From positions 5,411,179-5,475,178 of the forward strand of contig BROE01000020.1 in assembly GCA_036571765.1 (NCBI GenBank): DNA of 64,000 nt. The letters are read 5' to 3'. Below are positions 13,501-26,288 of the stretch, piece by piece (within the stretch, counting starts at the first letter, position 1; the number at the start of each line of letters is the position of its first letter). The translations under genes were made by a program, and so were the position numbers. The notes beneath the pieces were generated by a model that saw only the letters and a program-made list of their open reading frames with translations, searched no databases and was not told where the DNA came from. Source of the DNA: Plecoglossus altivelis. Its lineage: Eukaryota > Chordata > Actinopteri > Osmeriformes > Plecoglossidae.

Positions 13501-16072
13501 TGGGAAATTTATTTAGTGCTTTTTCATTTTTTGTTTTATACTCTTTTTCACTTGCGCTCCTGTCTGGAGTTTGGGTAATGGGACAGGGAAGCCGCAAGAG
13601 TCACAGTTCATCATATCACTTTCGTCAAGCTAGAAAAGAATTTACATCACATTGTTAACCGACTTTTGAGACTACAAACATTCCGGCAACACACTCTAGG
13701 GGGGGTGGGGTGGGGGGGTTGGGGGGGTGGGGTAACAATCAGAAAGCATGACTTTTTGCATAGTATTAAATGAACAAAGACATTGAGTTCTTTATTTACA
13801 ATTATTGTATAGATAAAAAAATTCATAAAAACAAGATGGATGAACACATCATTTCCCCATAGATGGCTAGAATGCCACATTATCTGTTGGCATCTCTCAT
13901 TTTCTTTGTTCCACAAAAAATGCATGCTGCTAAGTACAGTACATAGAAGCAGGTGATATATTGCAAGAAGTATCATTATTATTAATATCGTTATCGTTTT
14001 CATCATCGTCGTCATCGTCATCATCATATTCATCATCATCATCGTTATGTATTTGTTTGTTTCCATTTTGTGGTCGTTTTTGATGTAACAGCGATGCGAG
14101 TGCCCATGGACTGGACTGACAAGTGAGCTGGCAGTAAAACCTGTGGTGATGATGAGGCTGACATAACCACTGAACTATGACCTCCGTGATGAGAGCAGTC
14201 TACAGGAGGCACCGAAGCTTCTGTTTCACGCAGGACTGCAAACGACCGTTCCTCTATGTACAAAAGAAAACTCTACTGGTTCACCGGTTGTCGTCTTAAA
14301 AGGCGAATGTCGCGCGAAGGTGAAAATGCTATGAGAAAGTTGGTCGTTTGGAGAGAAAAAAAAGAAAGAAAGAATGCGTACCGAACACAACGCCAAGGTG
14401 AAACGTCAAGAAGAAAGCAACCAAGCAACGGCAGGATCCAGATCATTTCAGCGTTAAATAAAGAGATTCCAAAATGGTCCATTCGGTTTTTTTCGCAGGC
14501 CTAAGCTAACCTCTGAAGCTGGTGCGCCCTGGCACGATGAAAGATCTGCTCGTTCGTAAACGACACGAGGAAAAAACATAAAACAATTCGAGATATAGGA
14601 TTGAAAGTAGAAAACTGGATTTGTTTAACTTGCATATTGAGCATATTACATCATGCTTTTCAATGTTCCCAATTGGTTATAGAAATAACAATGATAATAC
14701 AGTAGGATTTCAGGGCCTTTTCGCTATCCATGTGTCTTTAGAGTGTGGAGGTGCCTTCTTATTATGTCTGTCTGATAGCCTCTCATTTTCAAAGCACAAT
14801 AAATAGTTAACAACTAGTGAATACTGTTGAGATGCTTGAGTATATTGAGTGACAGCAGGAAGACAAGCTTGGTTAAAACACACAAAAGCACATCTAAAAT
14901 TACACCACAGAGTTTTTCATTCATATCCGGATAGTGCAGAAAAGGATCGTCTTTTTTATATAGAAAAAGAGTCAAAACATTCCATTTTGTTGTTTTTTTG
15001 TTTGTTTGTCGTTTTTTTTTTAGTTGTTCAAAATGCCAACAGCTTTTGGGGCTGAAAGTTCTTTCTTTTAAGGAAAAACAAAAATCAAGAAATAAAAAAA
15101 TAATCAACACAATATATCACAAGATTTCAACACAACTTTTTGATTTCCATACAGATAAGCCAAATATAACTTAGTTTGCAATTTCTAATATAAATCCATC
15201 GCAGCCTTTGATGGTCACACATAATTTAAAACATTTCCTTTAAACAAGCAGTTTTAGATAGAAGACAGTTCATCATTGAAGTCCTGAACGGCCCTCTCAG
15301 TTTGGAGGCTGAAGTCAAGTCAATTTTAAGCATTGAATAAAAAAAAGAAAAGAGAAAGAGTAATTAAAGAAATAAACCCCTTCTTCTTAAGATCTCTGTT
15401 TGGAAACAAAGGAAGCCATTCAGAGTTGATCCCAACAATCGTATAATACTAAGATGCCACATTTATTATATATCCCATTATATTTTGGTTTCTTTTTGTT
15501 ATCCTCTAAAAATATCTACAATATTTGACAAGATAGCAGGCAAGTTCCAGCACACAGTCTGTAATAAAACACCAGCGGGAGATGTTCCACCTAGCCACAT
15601 CTGCTGTGTGGTTTTGAACCCTACAAATAAACCAGGAAGAATCTACGGGATTTGTAAACAAATTACATTCTCTTTAGGACATAAATAAGTTAAAGTAGAT
15701 AGAGCCATTGAAGCAGAAACAAGGCAACATGCCAACAAACAAAGATAAACTCTCTCTATACTTTATATATTTATATGTATTTATATATAATATATTTATT
15801 AAATGCTATAATTTATGGGTTCCTCTTTTCCAACAGGTGCAATCTACTGTGCAAGTTGAGCCCTACAACCTTGTTACACTTTTCATTTATTAATCAAACA
15901 AAATCTTTACAGTTAATTCCATGCCACATAGGACACTCACAGACCAGTGAATCGGATAAGCTTGTCTTAAAATAGCAGTCCACGGCATTTCTCCACCCAA
16001 TCAAATCAAATAATTCCAATAAAAGTAATACAATTAAATAAAAACTTGGGTAATGTACATTCATGCAGGAGC

Positions 16073-16107
<35 letters not shown>

Positions 16108-16628
16108 TGCTTTCAATTGAATTTAAACTATTATCAATATAGTCATTGTTATTCTGAAGAGAGGGGAGTGGAGGGGGTGGTGGTTTATGTACGTTGTCCT
16201 GTTTGCCAAGTCACTCATCAGAGATCTTCCTCCTCCTCCTCCTCCTCCTCCTCCGCCTCTTGATTCTAAAGGTACAGTTCAGAACACGTGTTGCCCAGTT
16301 GGCAGGACAAATACCACACACACACACCACACACACACACACACACGGTCATGTGCGTTGGCTTTGTAGCGCTTTTTGATTGTATAGTTTTCATGATGTA
16401 TTATTTTCTCCATCCAGGTGCCAGAAGGCGGGGTGTGGGAAGAGAGGGGGGGGCAGGGGGAGGGGGAGGGGGGGATGGGGGCTCGAGGGAGACTTTCACT
16501 GTGCAGAGAACCTCCAGGTATCAGATGGGGAGAGGGGTGGGATGGGTGGGGTGGAGTGGGGCTACTATAGGGGCTATAGGACTGTGACTCAAGATGAGGG
16601 GGCCAGGGAAGGGGGGGCACTCTAGGGG
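13500..16628 (-). other. atp2b2: probable atp2b2 3' UTR
   Basis: About 3 kb of AT-rich sequence directly follows the stop codon in transcript direction, with no coding potential. Mammalian ATP2B2 has a multi-kilobase 3' UTR, so a UTR of this size is expected. Simple repeats inside: CA at 16315-16346, TCC at 16226-16254, AAT at 16073-16104, an ATC/GTC run at 13999-14044 and a G-rich run at 13699-13732. The exact 3' end is not determined. Confidence 0.5.
13791..13796 (-). terminator. candidate polyadenylation signal AATAAA
   Basis: On the minus strand this reads AAATAAAG, a canonical hexamer about 2.8 kb beyond the atp2b2 stop codon. Other hexamers occur, for example at 15886-15891 and 13508-13513, so several 3' ends are possible. 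No clear GU-rich downstream element was seen. Confidence 0.3.
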
Positions 16629-16940
16629 CTAGAGGGAGGTCTCCAGACTGTGCAGGGGGCTTCCAGGACTGGAGGAGGCGGCGGATTTACTGGTGTCGGT
16701 GGTCAGGTTGATGCCACTGTCGATGGCGTTGTTGTTCTTGTTGGGAGAGGACGGCTGGCTGGAGTTCTTCCGGCGCGCCGCGTCCTCCTCCATGTCTGTG
16801 TCGTCGATGAGGGGGATGTGGGGCGTGGAGTCCTCTATCCTAAACTCGGGATGCGTCATAAAGTTGTGAATGGAGGTTCTGGATTCGGGTTTTTCCAATC
16901 CTTCATAAAGGGAGCTGCGGAATGCATTCACGACACGGAT
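16629..16940 (-). CDS. atp2b2: atp2b2 last coding exon, b-form tail and stop
   Basis: This exon carries 312 nt including the TAG stop, in phase 0 with acceptor CTCCAG. It encodes residues 1099-1201: IRVVNAFRSSLYEGLEKPES, the second half of the calmodulin-binding domain, then RTSIHNFMTHPEFRIEDSTP, an acidic and Ser/Asn-rich region, and SPGSPLHSLETSL. The terminal ETSL is a class I PDZ ligand that in the b-form anchors the pump to scaffold proteins. Confidence 0.98.
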   Translation of the reverse strand: MRVVNAFRSSLYEGLEKPESRTSIHNFMTHPEFRIEDSTPHIPLIDDTDMEEDAARRKNSSQPSSPNKNNNAIDSGINLTTDTSKSAASSSPGSPLHSLETSL

Positions 16941-19276
16941 CTGGAGGAAAGGACAAAATGGAGGACAAAGTAAGAGGCTCTGTCAGGCTGGTTAGACGTC
17001 AGGGCATGGGGTGGATCCCCTGAGGTGGAGAGAGAGAGGGAGAGGCAGAGGGATGGAGGGACACAGGAGGAGAGTTTCAACCGCAGTCTGTGGTCTGCTT
17101 CACAAGACAAGTACAGTACACTACTCACTCAACTAGCGTGCATCGGAAAATATTGTAGGGAAACACAATTATACGCACGCGCACACACGCACACACGCAC
17201 ACACAAAGGTCAACCGAAACGGTTAAAAAGCAACTCAAGAAAACGGCCACGCTCGTTGTAAGTATACGCTTAGGGTCCAATCGGCTGTATACCTAGAAAC
17301 AAGCCACGTTAATAACCAAATGCACTCACACCAAAATAAGACATGCAGGTTGGAGAGGTCTCGTGGTAGGTAGGTCAGTATAGGAGGAAGATATTATATC
17401 TGGGAACCAATGAGGGTGGATGGGGAGGACAGACAGACGTAGTCTGCTGTGCCAGACTGGACACCCACAAAGACTGTGTATGGGCACAGAGAACACAGGG
17501 CGGGGAGCTGCAATGGGGAAACAGGGCGTTTGATGCTGCCACACGACACATTGTTTTACGACAACCCGATGGAGGCAGACCACAAGCTCGACACAGCCAA
17601 CCGGACGACGATCAACCACAACATGGAACATGCAACAAAGACAAGACCATGTACTGAATGCTGCAGTGATGAGCACAGGCACACAGACGGCTAGACAACA
17701 GAACAAGATTTTTGGCAAAAGTCTGTTCTTTTGAGCAAGCTCAACTCCATGCACATCTAGGTAAACACTCAAGTATAGGCCTCCAAAGAGCTGCGACCCT
17801 TTAGCGATTTGTTTCATTAGCTCAAGGTATCAAAGACCTGGGAAATACGCAGTGCGGTTTAAAGCGGGCGGTTACAAACAAGTTTTGATTCATCGATTCA
17901 ATTGATTTACACGTCAATACTGATGCTTCCTTTGCCCAAGATGTTTTCCTCAACATTATTTCTGTGACTCACCTATGTTTGTTTTACTGCCTGTAGTTTG
18001 ATGCGTCCAGTGTTAACCTCACGTTGTACAGTACATTCATTTCTCAAACTTGAACCTAGTCTTTGTGCATCTAATGAGGTAAGTTTCATCGAAGAGAAGG
18101 AGAATATACTGTATAGTATAATGTGCAATCTGTTATTATCTGTAATTAATTGGTTAGGAACCCAGTGATTATGTGAAACATTCAGTCGATTACCAGTGGT
18201 CTAACTACCATCCGTACAGTAATTAGCCACTGTGCATACCGGAAAGTAAATATATATCATTTTAACGCAATGTTTTAGGGCGAATAATAAAGTATTTCAT
18301 CTGAATATAAAAAGTAATTATATATAAATAATAATAATTAAAAGGTTTATCAATATGTTTCCAATTCCTATCTTTTACTTGCCTTATCATTTCAGTAAGA
18401 AAATCAGCACAGAAAAAAAACATAAATAAAATAAAAGTTGGACTGGGCAGAATGACGAATGAGACAAGATGTCTGAACGAGTAACATCGATGGGGGGCGG
18501 GGCAAGGCGGGGGAGGGCGGGCTGGGCGGCCACAGTCGGTCGCCACGACGCTAAGTAAGCGACTTCGTCGTTACCGTGCCCGACAGCAAAGAGCCCCGAG
18601 TCGGGACGGGTGGCCCCAGCCCCCCCCCTCCCCCCCCAAGGGCCCCGAGTCCACCTGACAGACGACAGATAACACACAGACTTATGAGGGAGAGAGAGGG
18701 GCAGACACGTATCTCCACCGCTGTCTTCACTGCTGCGCAGAGAGAGAAAACCTGGCCACCCCCTCCCTCCTCCCTCCCTCCCTCCCCCCCCACCCCCCAC
18801 CCCTGGAAGAGTGGCACTAGGTTCTGTAGCCAATGGGACGCATCGGCGTGTAGCAGAGACAGTATACAGTCTGTGGTACAGTCAGAGATACGAGTGATTG
18901 GCTTATACTTGAATGTTTACCCAGCCTGGTGAGTTGGTTGTATTAGTTCACATCAATTGTGTCAGACAAACGACAGAGGACTCACAACCTGAAATTTCAC
19001 GCCGTGGGTTGCACCCTTTGTCCAGGGCTCTTAGCACTCTGAGAAAAACAAACACATCGAACAATGAGACAACAGTACTCTCCCCGGAGTGATGACCACA
19101 ATGTGTAAACTGACAAGTGTTAAGAGGAAACTAATGAAGCGGAAAGCAAGAAAAGGAAACTTCAGAAATGCCACCCCTGAACGTGGACGCCAACACGCTG
19201 CCGAATCAGCCCAGCTGAAATAAGGATGGCATCGCGTGTGTCACAAAGAGAACGAAACTTAAGATTTGCTTGGTGT

Positions 19277-19311
<35 letters not shown>

Positions 19312-22300
19312 CCTCCCCTCCCCCAGTTTAAGGCCCGGCATCATTAAGTTTAGCGGGCGATAAAAGTATTGTCTCAACTCAAATTGATCCCACTTTGAAT
19401 CGTAATTAGAGGTATGCGTTTGGAGTGTTTTGAAACAAGTGTATGTCCTTCGTTGTGTGTTACTGTGTAATGTGTGTGTGTGTGTGTGTGAGGAGTGAGG
19501 GGGAGGCATCTCTGAAGAGAACGGACAGCCGGACAGAAAGACAGACAGAGATCTGACTCACGGCCAGTAGGAGCAGCAGTACTGGTAGGAGAAGAAAGGG
19601 CATTGGACAAGGACACGTGACTAGGACTAGAAACATTGGTTACATCCTGGTTCTGGCTGGTGGTGGATGACTGGCGCCTCAGAGCCCCCGCCCCCTGAAA
19701 GGAGGTGCCGCTCTTGAACGTGTTGACCACATCGATCTGCGGAGAGGAGGGAGAGAACAGGACAGAGGGGGAGAGAGAGGGGGGCTCAGAAAGACATCGG
19801 GCTGGGAGGGACACGCCAACCAGGCTAGGCGACAGTAGGGGCGACCGCTTCTCTGCCGGTCCACCCGGCCCAGATACAGAGACACAGGTCCCCTCTCCCA
19901 CTCTCCTCCCCTCCCCACCCTCCCTTCACCCCCAGTCCCAGTGCAGAGTGAACAGGCCCCCTAGATCCACCTCTCTCCCAGTACCCATCAAACAGCAGAA
20001 GCCTGCGGCCGGTTCACCGAGAGAGAACCTGCAGTGCAGGACGTCTGTCACCGTGGTAACAGTCTGAGCTGGAGGGCGAACAGGCCGCTAGGTGAACAGA
20101 GGCCAGAGCAGAAGAACCATGTGTGGGTGCAGCCTGCCTCCTGCAGGCCCCCTGCAGAGCCCCTAGAGGTGGGGTGGGTCGCTGCTAGAGCACGTCTCCC
20201 TCTGGAGACAGGACGCGCAGGGACAGGCTAGCCTGGAGCACTCCTCCCCGCACCTTCATGTACAGTCCACGGTAACTACACACCACAACCGCGTTCTCCA
20301 TGATAATCAGTTTCATTCTTTTTTCTTGCTCGTCGTGTATTTAGAAAGGGGGAAATAGGCGCCACTGTTAAGACATTCAAGGACATTCACATGCAGAATA
20401 TTGACTGTATTAAAAGTCAGTCGACCGGTGTTGTCAACAGTCAGTTAGGCGGTCTTGCTGGGATCTCTGTCTGTATGTCCTTTCCCTAGAAGAATCATCC
20501 TGGGGAATTCACCTGAGTCTGGATCCGGTTGAGCCCACGGAACCACAGGATCTGTCCGCGACGCAGCTCTCTCTCCGCATGGTCGATTTCCTCGTTGTCC
20601 TCGTTCACATCCTCCTCGGGCATCTCGTCCTTACGGGTCAGCCGGCCCGCCCCCCTCAGGAATCGCAGCTTGCTATTGGGTACGGTGGCTATCACCTGAC
20701 ACGCAGAAAGAGAGAGACGGGGGGGGGGATTCAATAATGGGTTTGTCATTGACCTCCTGTGAGTGGTTGTGAACAGACGTAGTGTGGTTGCTGCTGTGTG
20801 TGGGGGCCAGGTGAGGAGGGGGCGTGTTACCTGGCCCCAGACCAGCTCTCCCAGTCCAAGGAAGACACACCACATCCATTTCTCCAGGTTCAGGGGGGAG
20901 CAGCTGAATGGTTTTCCTCCAAACTGCACAATCACAATCTAGAAGTGCAGCCAGAGAGAGATAAACAAGGCAGTCCGTCACCTCACCCGTCACTTGCTCA
21001 CCTGTCCAACAACATCTGACGTTTCATTTTCGTCTCATTTTTGGGAGTTTCTTTTCGAATCCCCCCTTACCCTCTCCCCCTCCCCCCGCCCCCCCCAAAT
21101 GTTTTGATCTTTGGGTCTTTCGTCCCGAGTCCGTAGTCGCAAGTAACAAGGTCGTAAAGTTGCAGACGCTGAGAGACTTGGAGCGCAGCTGACAGGTTGG
21201 CGACTGCCTGTCCACACGGCTCGCGGTTCAGCGGACTCCCATCCTCATTGCGGTCCTACCTGGATGGCAAACGTTCCAAACACGATGGAACAGAAGATGG
21301 GGTTCCGGAAGATGCCGTCGAAGACGTTCCTCTCCCCGTGGATCTTCCTGGCGTTGATCTCGTTGAACAGCTGCATCATGACAAAGGTGTTGAAGATGAT
21401 GGTGTAGTGCTCGGAAGGAGGGGAGTGGAGGGGGGCGTTCCTGCCGCTGTCGATGTCGAAGATCGCCTCGCCTGCGGGGGGAGGACAGCAACACGAAGCC
21501 ACTCAGTTTCTGAATTTCCATCATTGGTCTAGTCTAGTCTCATATTTCTTGACAATGCTTGTCAGGGATCACTGTCCTGCATGTGCAAGATGTTTCCCTG
21601 CTCTAATACACCCGATTCAAACGAATAGCTTGTCATCGAGCTCTGCAGAAGTCTAAACCTCTGAACTGGCTGGCCCTGACTGACAGTGGGTTTAGAGACA
21701 CCAGTCTGGTATACCACAAACTCAGTGCTCATATCGATTTCAAAGTCCTGCTATCTAGTTATTGCATTTCGGAAAGTCTGATAGCTGCCTGGTACTATAC
21801 TACACATACCCGTGAAGAGCAGGGTGAAGATGATCGTGAGCTGGTAGATGCCGTGGCCCAGGATGTTCTTGGTCATGGTGCTGGAGATGAGGGCCTTGTT
21901 GCGGCCGTAGGGCTTCCTCATGAGAAGGGACTGCGTGGGGGGCTCGGTAGCCAGGGCCAGTGAGGCGAAGGTATCCATGATGAGGTTCACCCACAGCATC
22001 TGCACTGCCTTCAGAGGAGAGTCCTGCAGACCCACACATCATACTGTCAGACACCGCCAGGAGACCCTTCCCATAGGGTCACTCCAGGCTAGTCGTCTTC
22101 TGCAGCGTAACTCTGCCTATGGCTGTTTGCCGTCTGTTGAACTAGTGAATATGACATACTGCAACCACTCAAACACACCCACGCTGCATACAAACACACG
22201 CACGGACACACACTCCACATCCCCAACCCCACCGTACCTGTGTGATGCAGGCCCCGGTGAAGGCCACAATGACGGCCACCACGTTGACGGTGAGCTGGAA

Positions 22301-25226
22301 CTGCAGGAACTTGGAGATGCTGTCGTACACGTTCCTCCCCCACATCACGGCCTTCACGATGCTGGAGAAGTTGTCGTCCGTCAGGATGATGTCAGAGGCC
22401 TCCTTGGCCACGTCTGTCCCAGCAATTCCCTTTTGGTAGGATGGTAAAATACACCCTTTTGTTCAATGGGCAAAGCTAGGACCGTCGTCTTTGGTGTGGG
22501 TTTGTGTGACTGTGTCTTTTGCGAGCGAACCAATCCCTCGAGCTTCTGTGTTAATAAGAAGGACTCTTTGAGTTTTCACTCCCCAGCGGTATTGTCGCTT
22601 TGCCTGCCACTTGCCTGCTTGTCCGCCTCTCTGACTGTTTTCCTGCCTGCCTGTCTGTCTGTCTGCCTGCCTGCTGCCTGCTTGCCAACATATCGCTCTG
22701 CTCACGAGAGGTGTGTTTGAAGTGCAGAAAAAAACGCCTATTTTTGATCTAACGTTCAATGCCGGCTTGTAAAAATAGAACATTGAAGAGAACTGTGCGA
22801 AGTGTCAGAATGATGCTAAATCCAGACTCGTGACTAAGTATGTGTTAATGTATGTGTTAACACAAACAGTTTAATTAAAATGAATGAACAATTGTTGTCT
22901 AGTGGAGGGGAGAAATCATAAAAGCGCCTTGCTAAATGAATACGACGCAAATGTGACCCTTTCTATGCGCTAATAAATAGGTTTTTAGCTCATTTACGCT
23001 TAGACTTGAAGATTTTGGAAACTGTGTTTGAGCATTAGGGGGCGACCTTGTTCCATTGAACGCAGCCCAGTGGCGACTGAAAAGCAGTCAAGTTGGATGG
23101 GCTGCTTACTGTAATACTACAGAACACCTATGTTGCTGAACCTGCATCTAAATACAAGTCATGGCAACCTAAGCATCGCAATGTTCAATGAAATTCTTTT
23201 TTTTGTTGTGTTTTTTGTCAACCTTAAGGTTACAAAAGGTTATGTGAACCTTAGCCATCCAACGTGGAAGATGTAGTGCCATATGGTGGTGAAGGTCCTA
23301 CCATAGCAAAGCCAACGTCAGCTTTCTTTAGAGCGGGCCCGTCGTTTGTTCCATCCCCTGTCACTGCCACCACCTGCCTCTGGTCTCCCAGGGTGCTGTC
23401 AATTATACCTGATGGAAACACACACGTCCAACGTTCACAATCATACGAACCGAGGGAGACCTACTCTCAGTTCGCTGTGTGGAGGAGTGTGTTTACTGTG
23501 ACATGAGCCAACATACAAAACAGATCCATATATACAGCAGTAAAGAATATGGGAAACAAGCAAGAGCATTTACGATTCAGGGGGTCTCCAACCGTGTTCT
23601 TGGAAAGCTGCCATCCAGACACTTTCCACTTCACCATAACCTCAGTTTAGCACATCTGATTCTACTAAGTAGCTGGATGATGATCTGATTGAGACCACAT
23701 TATTTGCAGTTGAAGCGAAAACCGACAGGATGGTAGCTCTTCAAGACCGGAGTTGGACACCCCTTGCTATACCGTGTAGACCTAAGAGATCCAGGCTCAC
23801 CTTTGACCAGTGTGTGTTTGTCGGTAGGAGAGGACCGGGCCAGGACTCGCAGCTTAGGCCACACCTTGTCTATGCGTTCCTGCTCAACCTGCACAGGACG
23901 GGAGAACGTGTCAACCCTGCCCGCCTTCCTGTTAGTTCTAACAGCTGCTCTTGTCCATTAGGTTCGAACGGAGACCACGGGCCCCGCACGTCCGTCTCCG
24001 TCAGTTACTCTACCTCTCCTTTCTCGTTGCGGATCCTCCTGTTGAACTCTTTCCCGTCGATGCACAGGAAGTCCTCTCCGGGGTGAATGATGCCGCACTT
24101 GATGGCGATGGCGCGAGCCGTGTTGATGTTGTCACCGGTCACCATGCGCACGGTGATGCCCGCGCGCTGGCACATCTTGATGGCGTCGGGCACCTGCGCT
24201 CACGGGGGGCACGGGAGAACACACAGACACACGCATTGTACCATTGTTAACTTGAACTGGCAGCGGTTTAACTGAATCAGTCGCAACTTTCTGAAGCGTT
24301 TGCGAAAACCCCAAAGTGGCGATGGCCATTGTTTCTACTGCAGTGCAGCGGCATTTCTTCAGGCCCAGAGCGGCAGATTGATCCATGGGAGAGAGGGAGC
24401 GGGGCATTCATTCTAAGCACTGTGTCGCTCCTCTGAATGCGAAGGTCAACGTGGGCGAGCTCGCTCTCCAAAAACCCACGCACGCTGCTGCTCGCCGGCC
24501 GATCACAGGATCCACCGCTAAATGAGCACACCACCGCAATGCGTATGCATACGTAACACATCCAACAGCTAGATGTCCTACACACACACACTCATTTACA
24601 CATCGAGAGACAGAACGAGGGGGCGGTTTACACAATGAGATCCATAAAGTTGGAGGCTGGGCGGGCCTCGATTACCTTAGCATGAAAACAAAGTTAATGA
24701 GTCCAGAAAGTAAAACAATCATTTGGAGTTGCTGTATCCTGGGGGTGGGGGTGGGGGGGCGGGGGGTGGGGGGGGGGTTGCATCTGTAACCAGCCAAGCA
24801 GCAAGAGAAGTCCATATTGAGAGGGCTTGGCTCAGAGCGCTTCCAACAACAGGTGGAAGCAGGGTGCTGACTGACATGTTACCCCTTTTCTGAGGGTTTG
24901 ATTGCCTGTGGAGGTTCGAAAAGTTCACGCATGCTTTACTCCAGAGAGACCAGGAACTTGCAAATACCAGCCGAATCCCATGACTGCACAGTGGAGGTTT
25001 TGAAGTGAAAAAGGAAATGAGAGGGAGTTAGGGAGCTAGATGGAAATCTTTCCGATAATGGAGTAGACGGTCTAGCAAGGCGGTATCAGAGATGTTTGTC
25101 TTCAGGATCAGAGATAGCCAAAGGGAGAAAAGTTTGACTTCATGAAATACACAAGGAGGGAAATCTCCTTTTATGGATATAAACTTTGGGGTTCGGGGGC
25201 AGAGGTTGAAGGTTAGCCAGTAACCA

Positions 25227-25259
<33 letters not shown>

Positions 25260-25824
25260 GCTCTCTATCTGTCTCTTTCTCTCTATCTCGGCTCCTCTCT
25301 CATCCCTCTATCTTCTCTCTCTCTTTATCTGTCTCTGCCAATCAGTCTCTCTGTNNNNNNNNNNGGGGGGGGGGGTTGCATCTGTAACCAGCCAAGCAGC
25401 AAGAGAAGTCCATATTGAGAGGGCTTGGCTCAGAGCGCTTCCAACAACAGGTGGAAGCAGGGTGCTGACTGACATGTTACCCCTTTTCTGAGGGTTTGAT
25501 TGCCTGTGGAGGTTCGAAAAGTTCACGCATGCTTTACTCCAGAGAGACCAGGAACTTGCAAATACCAGCCGAATCCCATGACTGCACAGTGGAGGTTTTG
25601 AAGTGAAAAAGGAAATGAGAGGGAGTTAGGGAGCTAGATGGAAATCTTTCCGATAATGGAGTAGACGGTCTAGCAAGGCGGTATCAGAGATGTTTGTCTT
25701 CAGGATCAGAGATAGCCAAAGGGAGAAAAGTTTGACTTCATGAAATACACAAGGAGGGAAATCTCCTTTTATGGATATAAACTTTGGGGTTCGGGGGCAG
25801 AGGTTGAAGGTTAGCCAGTAACCA

Positions 25825-25857
<33 letters not shown>

Positions 25858-26226
25858 GCTCTCTATCTGTCTCTTTCTCTCTATCTCGGCTCCTCTCTCA
25901 TCCCTCTATCTTCTCTCTCTCTTTATCTGTCTCTGCCAATCAGTCTCTCTGTCAGACCTTTCAGTATTCCTCTCCGCTTTAAAAGGTAATCCAACATCTG
26001 ATTTCTCCATCTACGCAAATGTGATGTTGCAAAGTTAAACTAGCTAGTGGTATTTGGTACAGGATTTTTTTGAAACAGGATTACGTTGCCTGTGCAAAGG
26101 TCACCATTTGGTAAACATGATATGTACTTTATTTCCTTGTACCGGTACTTTCTTTTCTTGTGCTATGCTCAGGAAGATGTTTTTCTGGATATGCTTTTCA
26201 CAGACTGTCAGTTTTACAATGTTTCC

Positions 26227-26288
<62 letters not shown>

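Larger units (their letters stand above)
16941..19561 (-). other. atp2b2: atp2b2 site-C introns
   Basis: About 2.6 kb lies between the 175-nt site-C exon and the last exon. Apart from the candidate 53-nt exon it holds no coding sequence. Features are a 31-base poly-C at 19278-19308, TG repeats at 19471-19490 and C-rich runs near 18600-18640 and 18760-18800. Confidence 0.6.
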
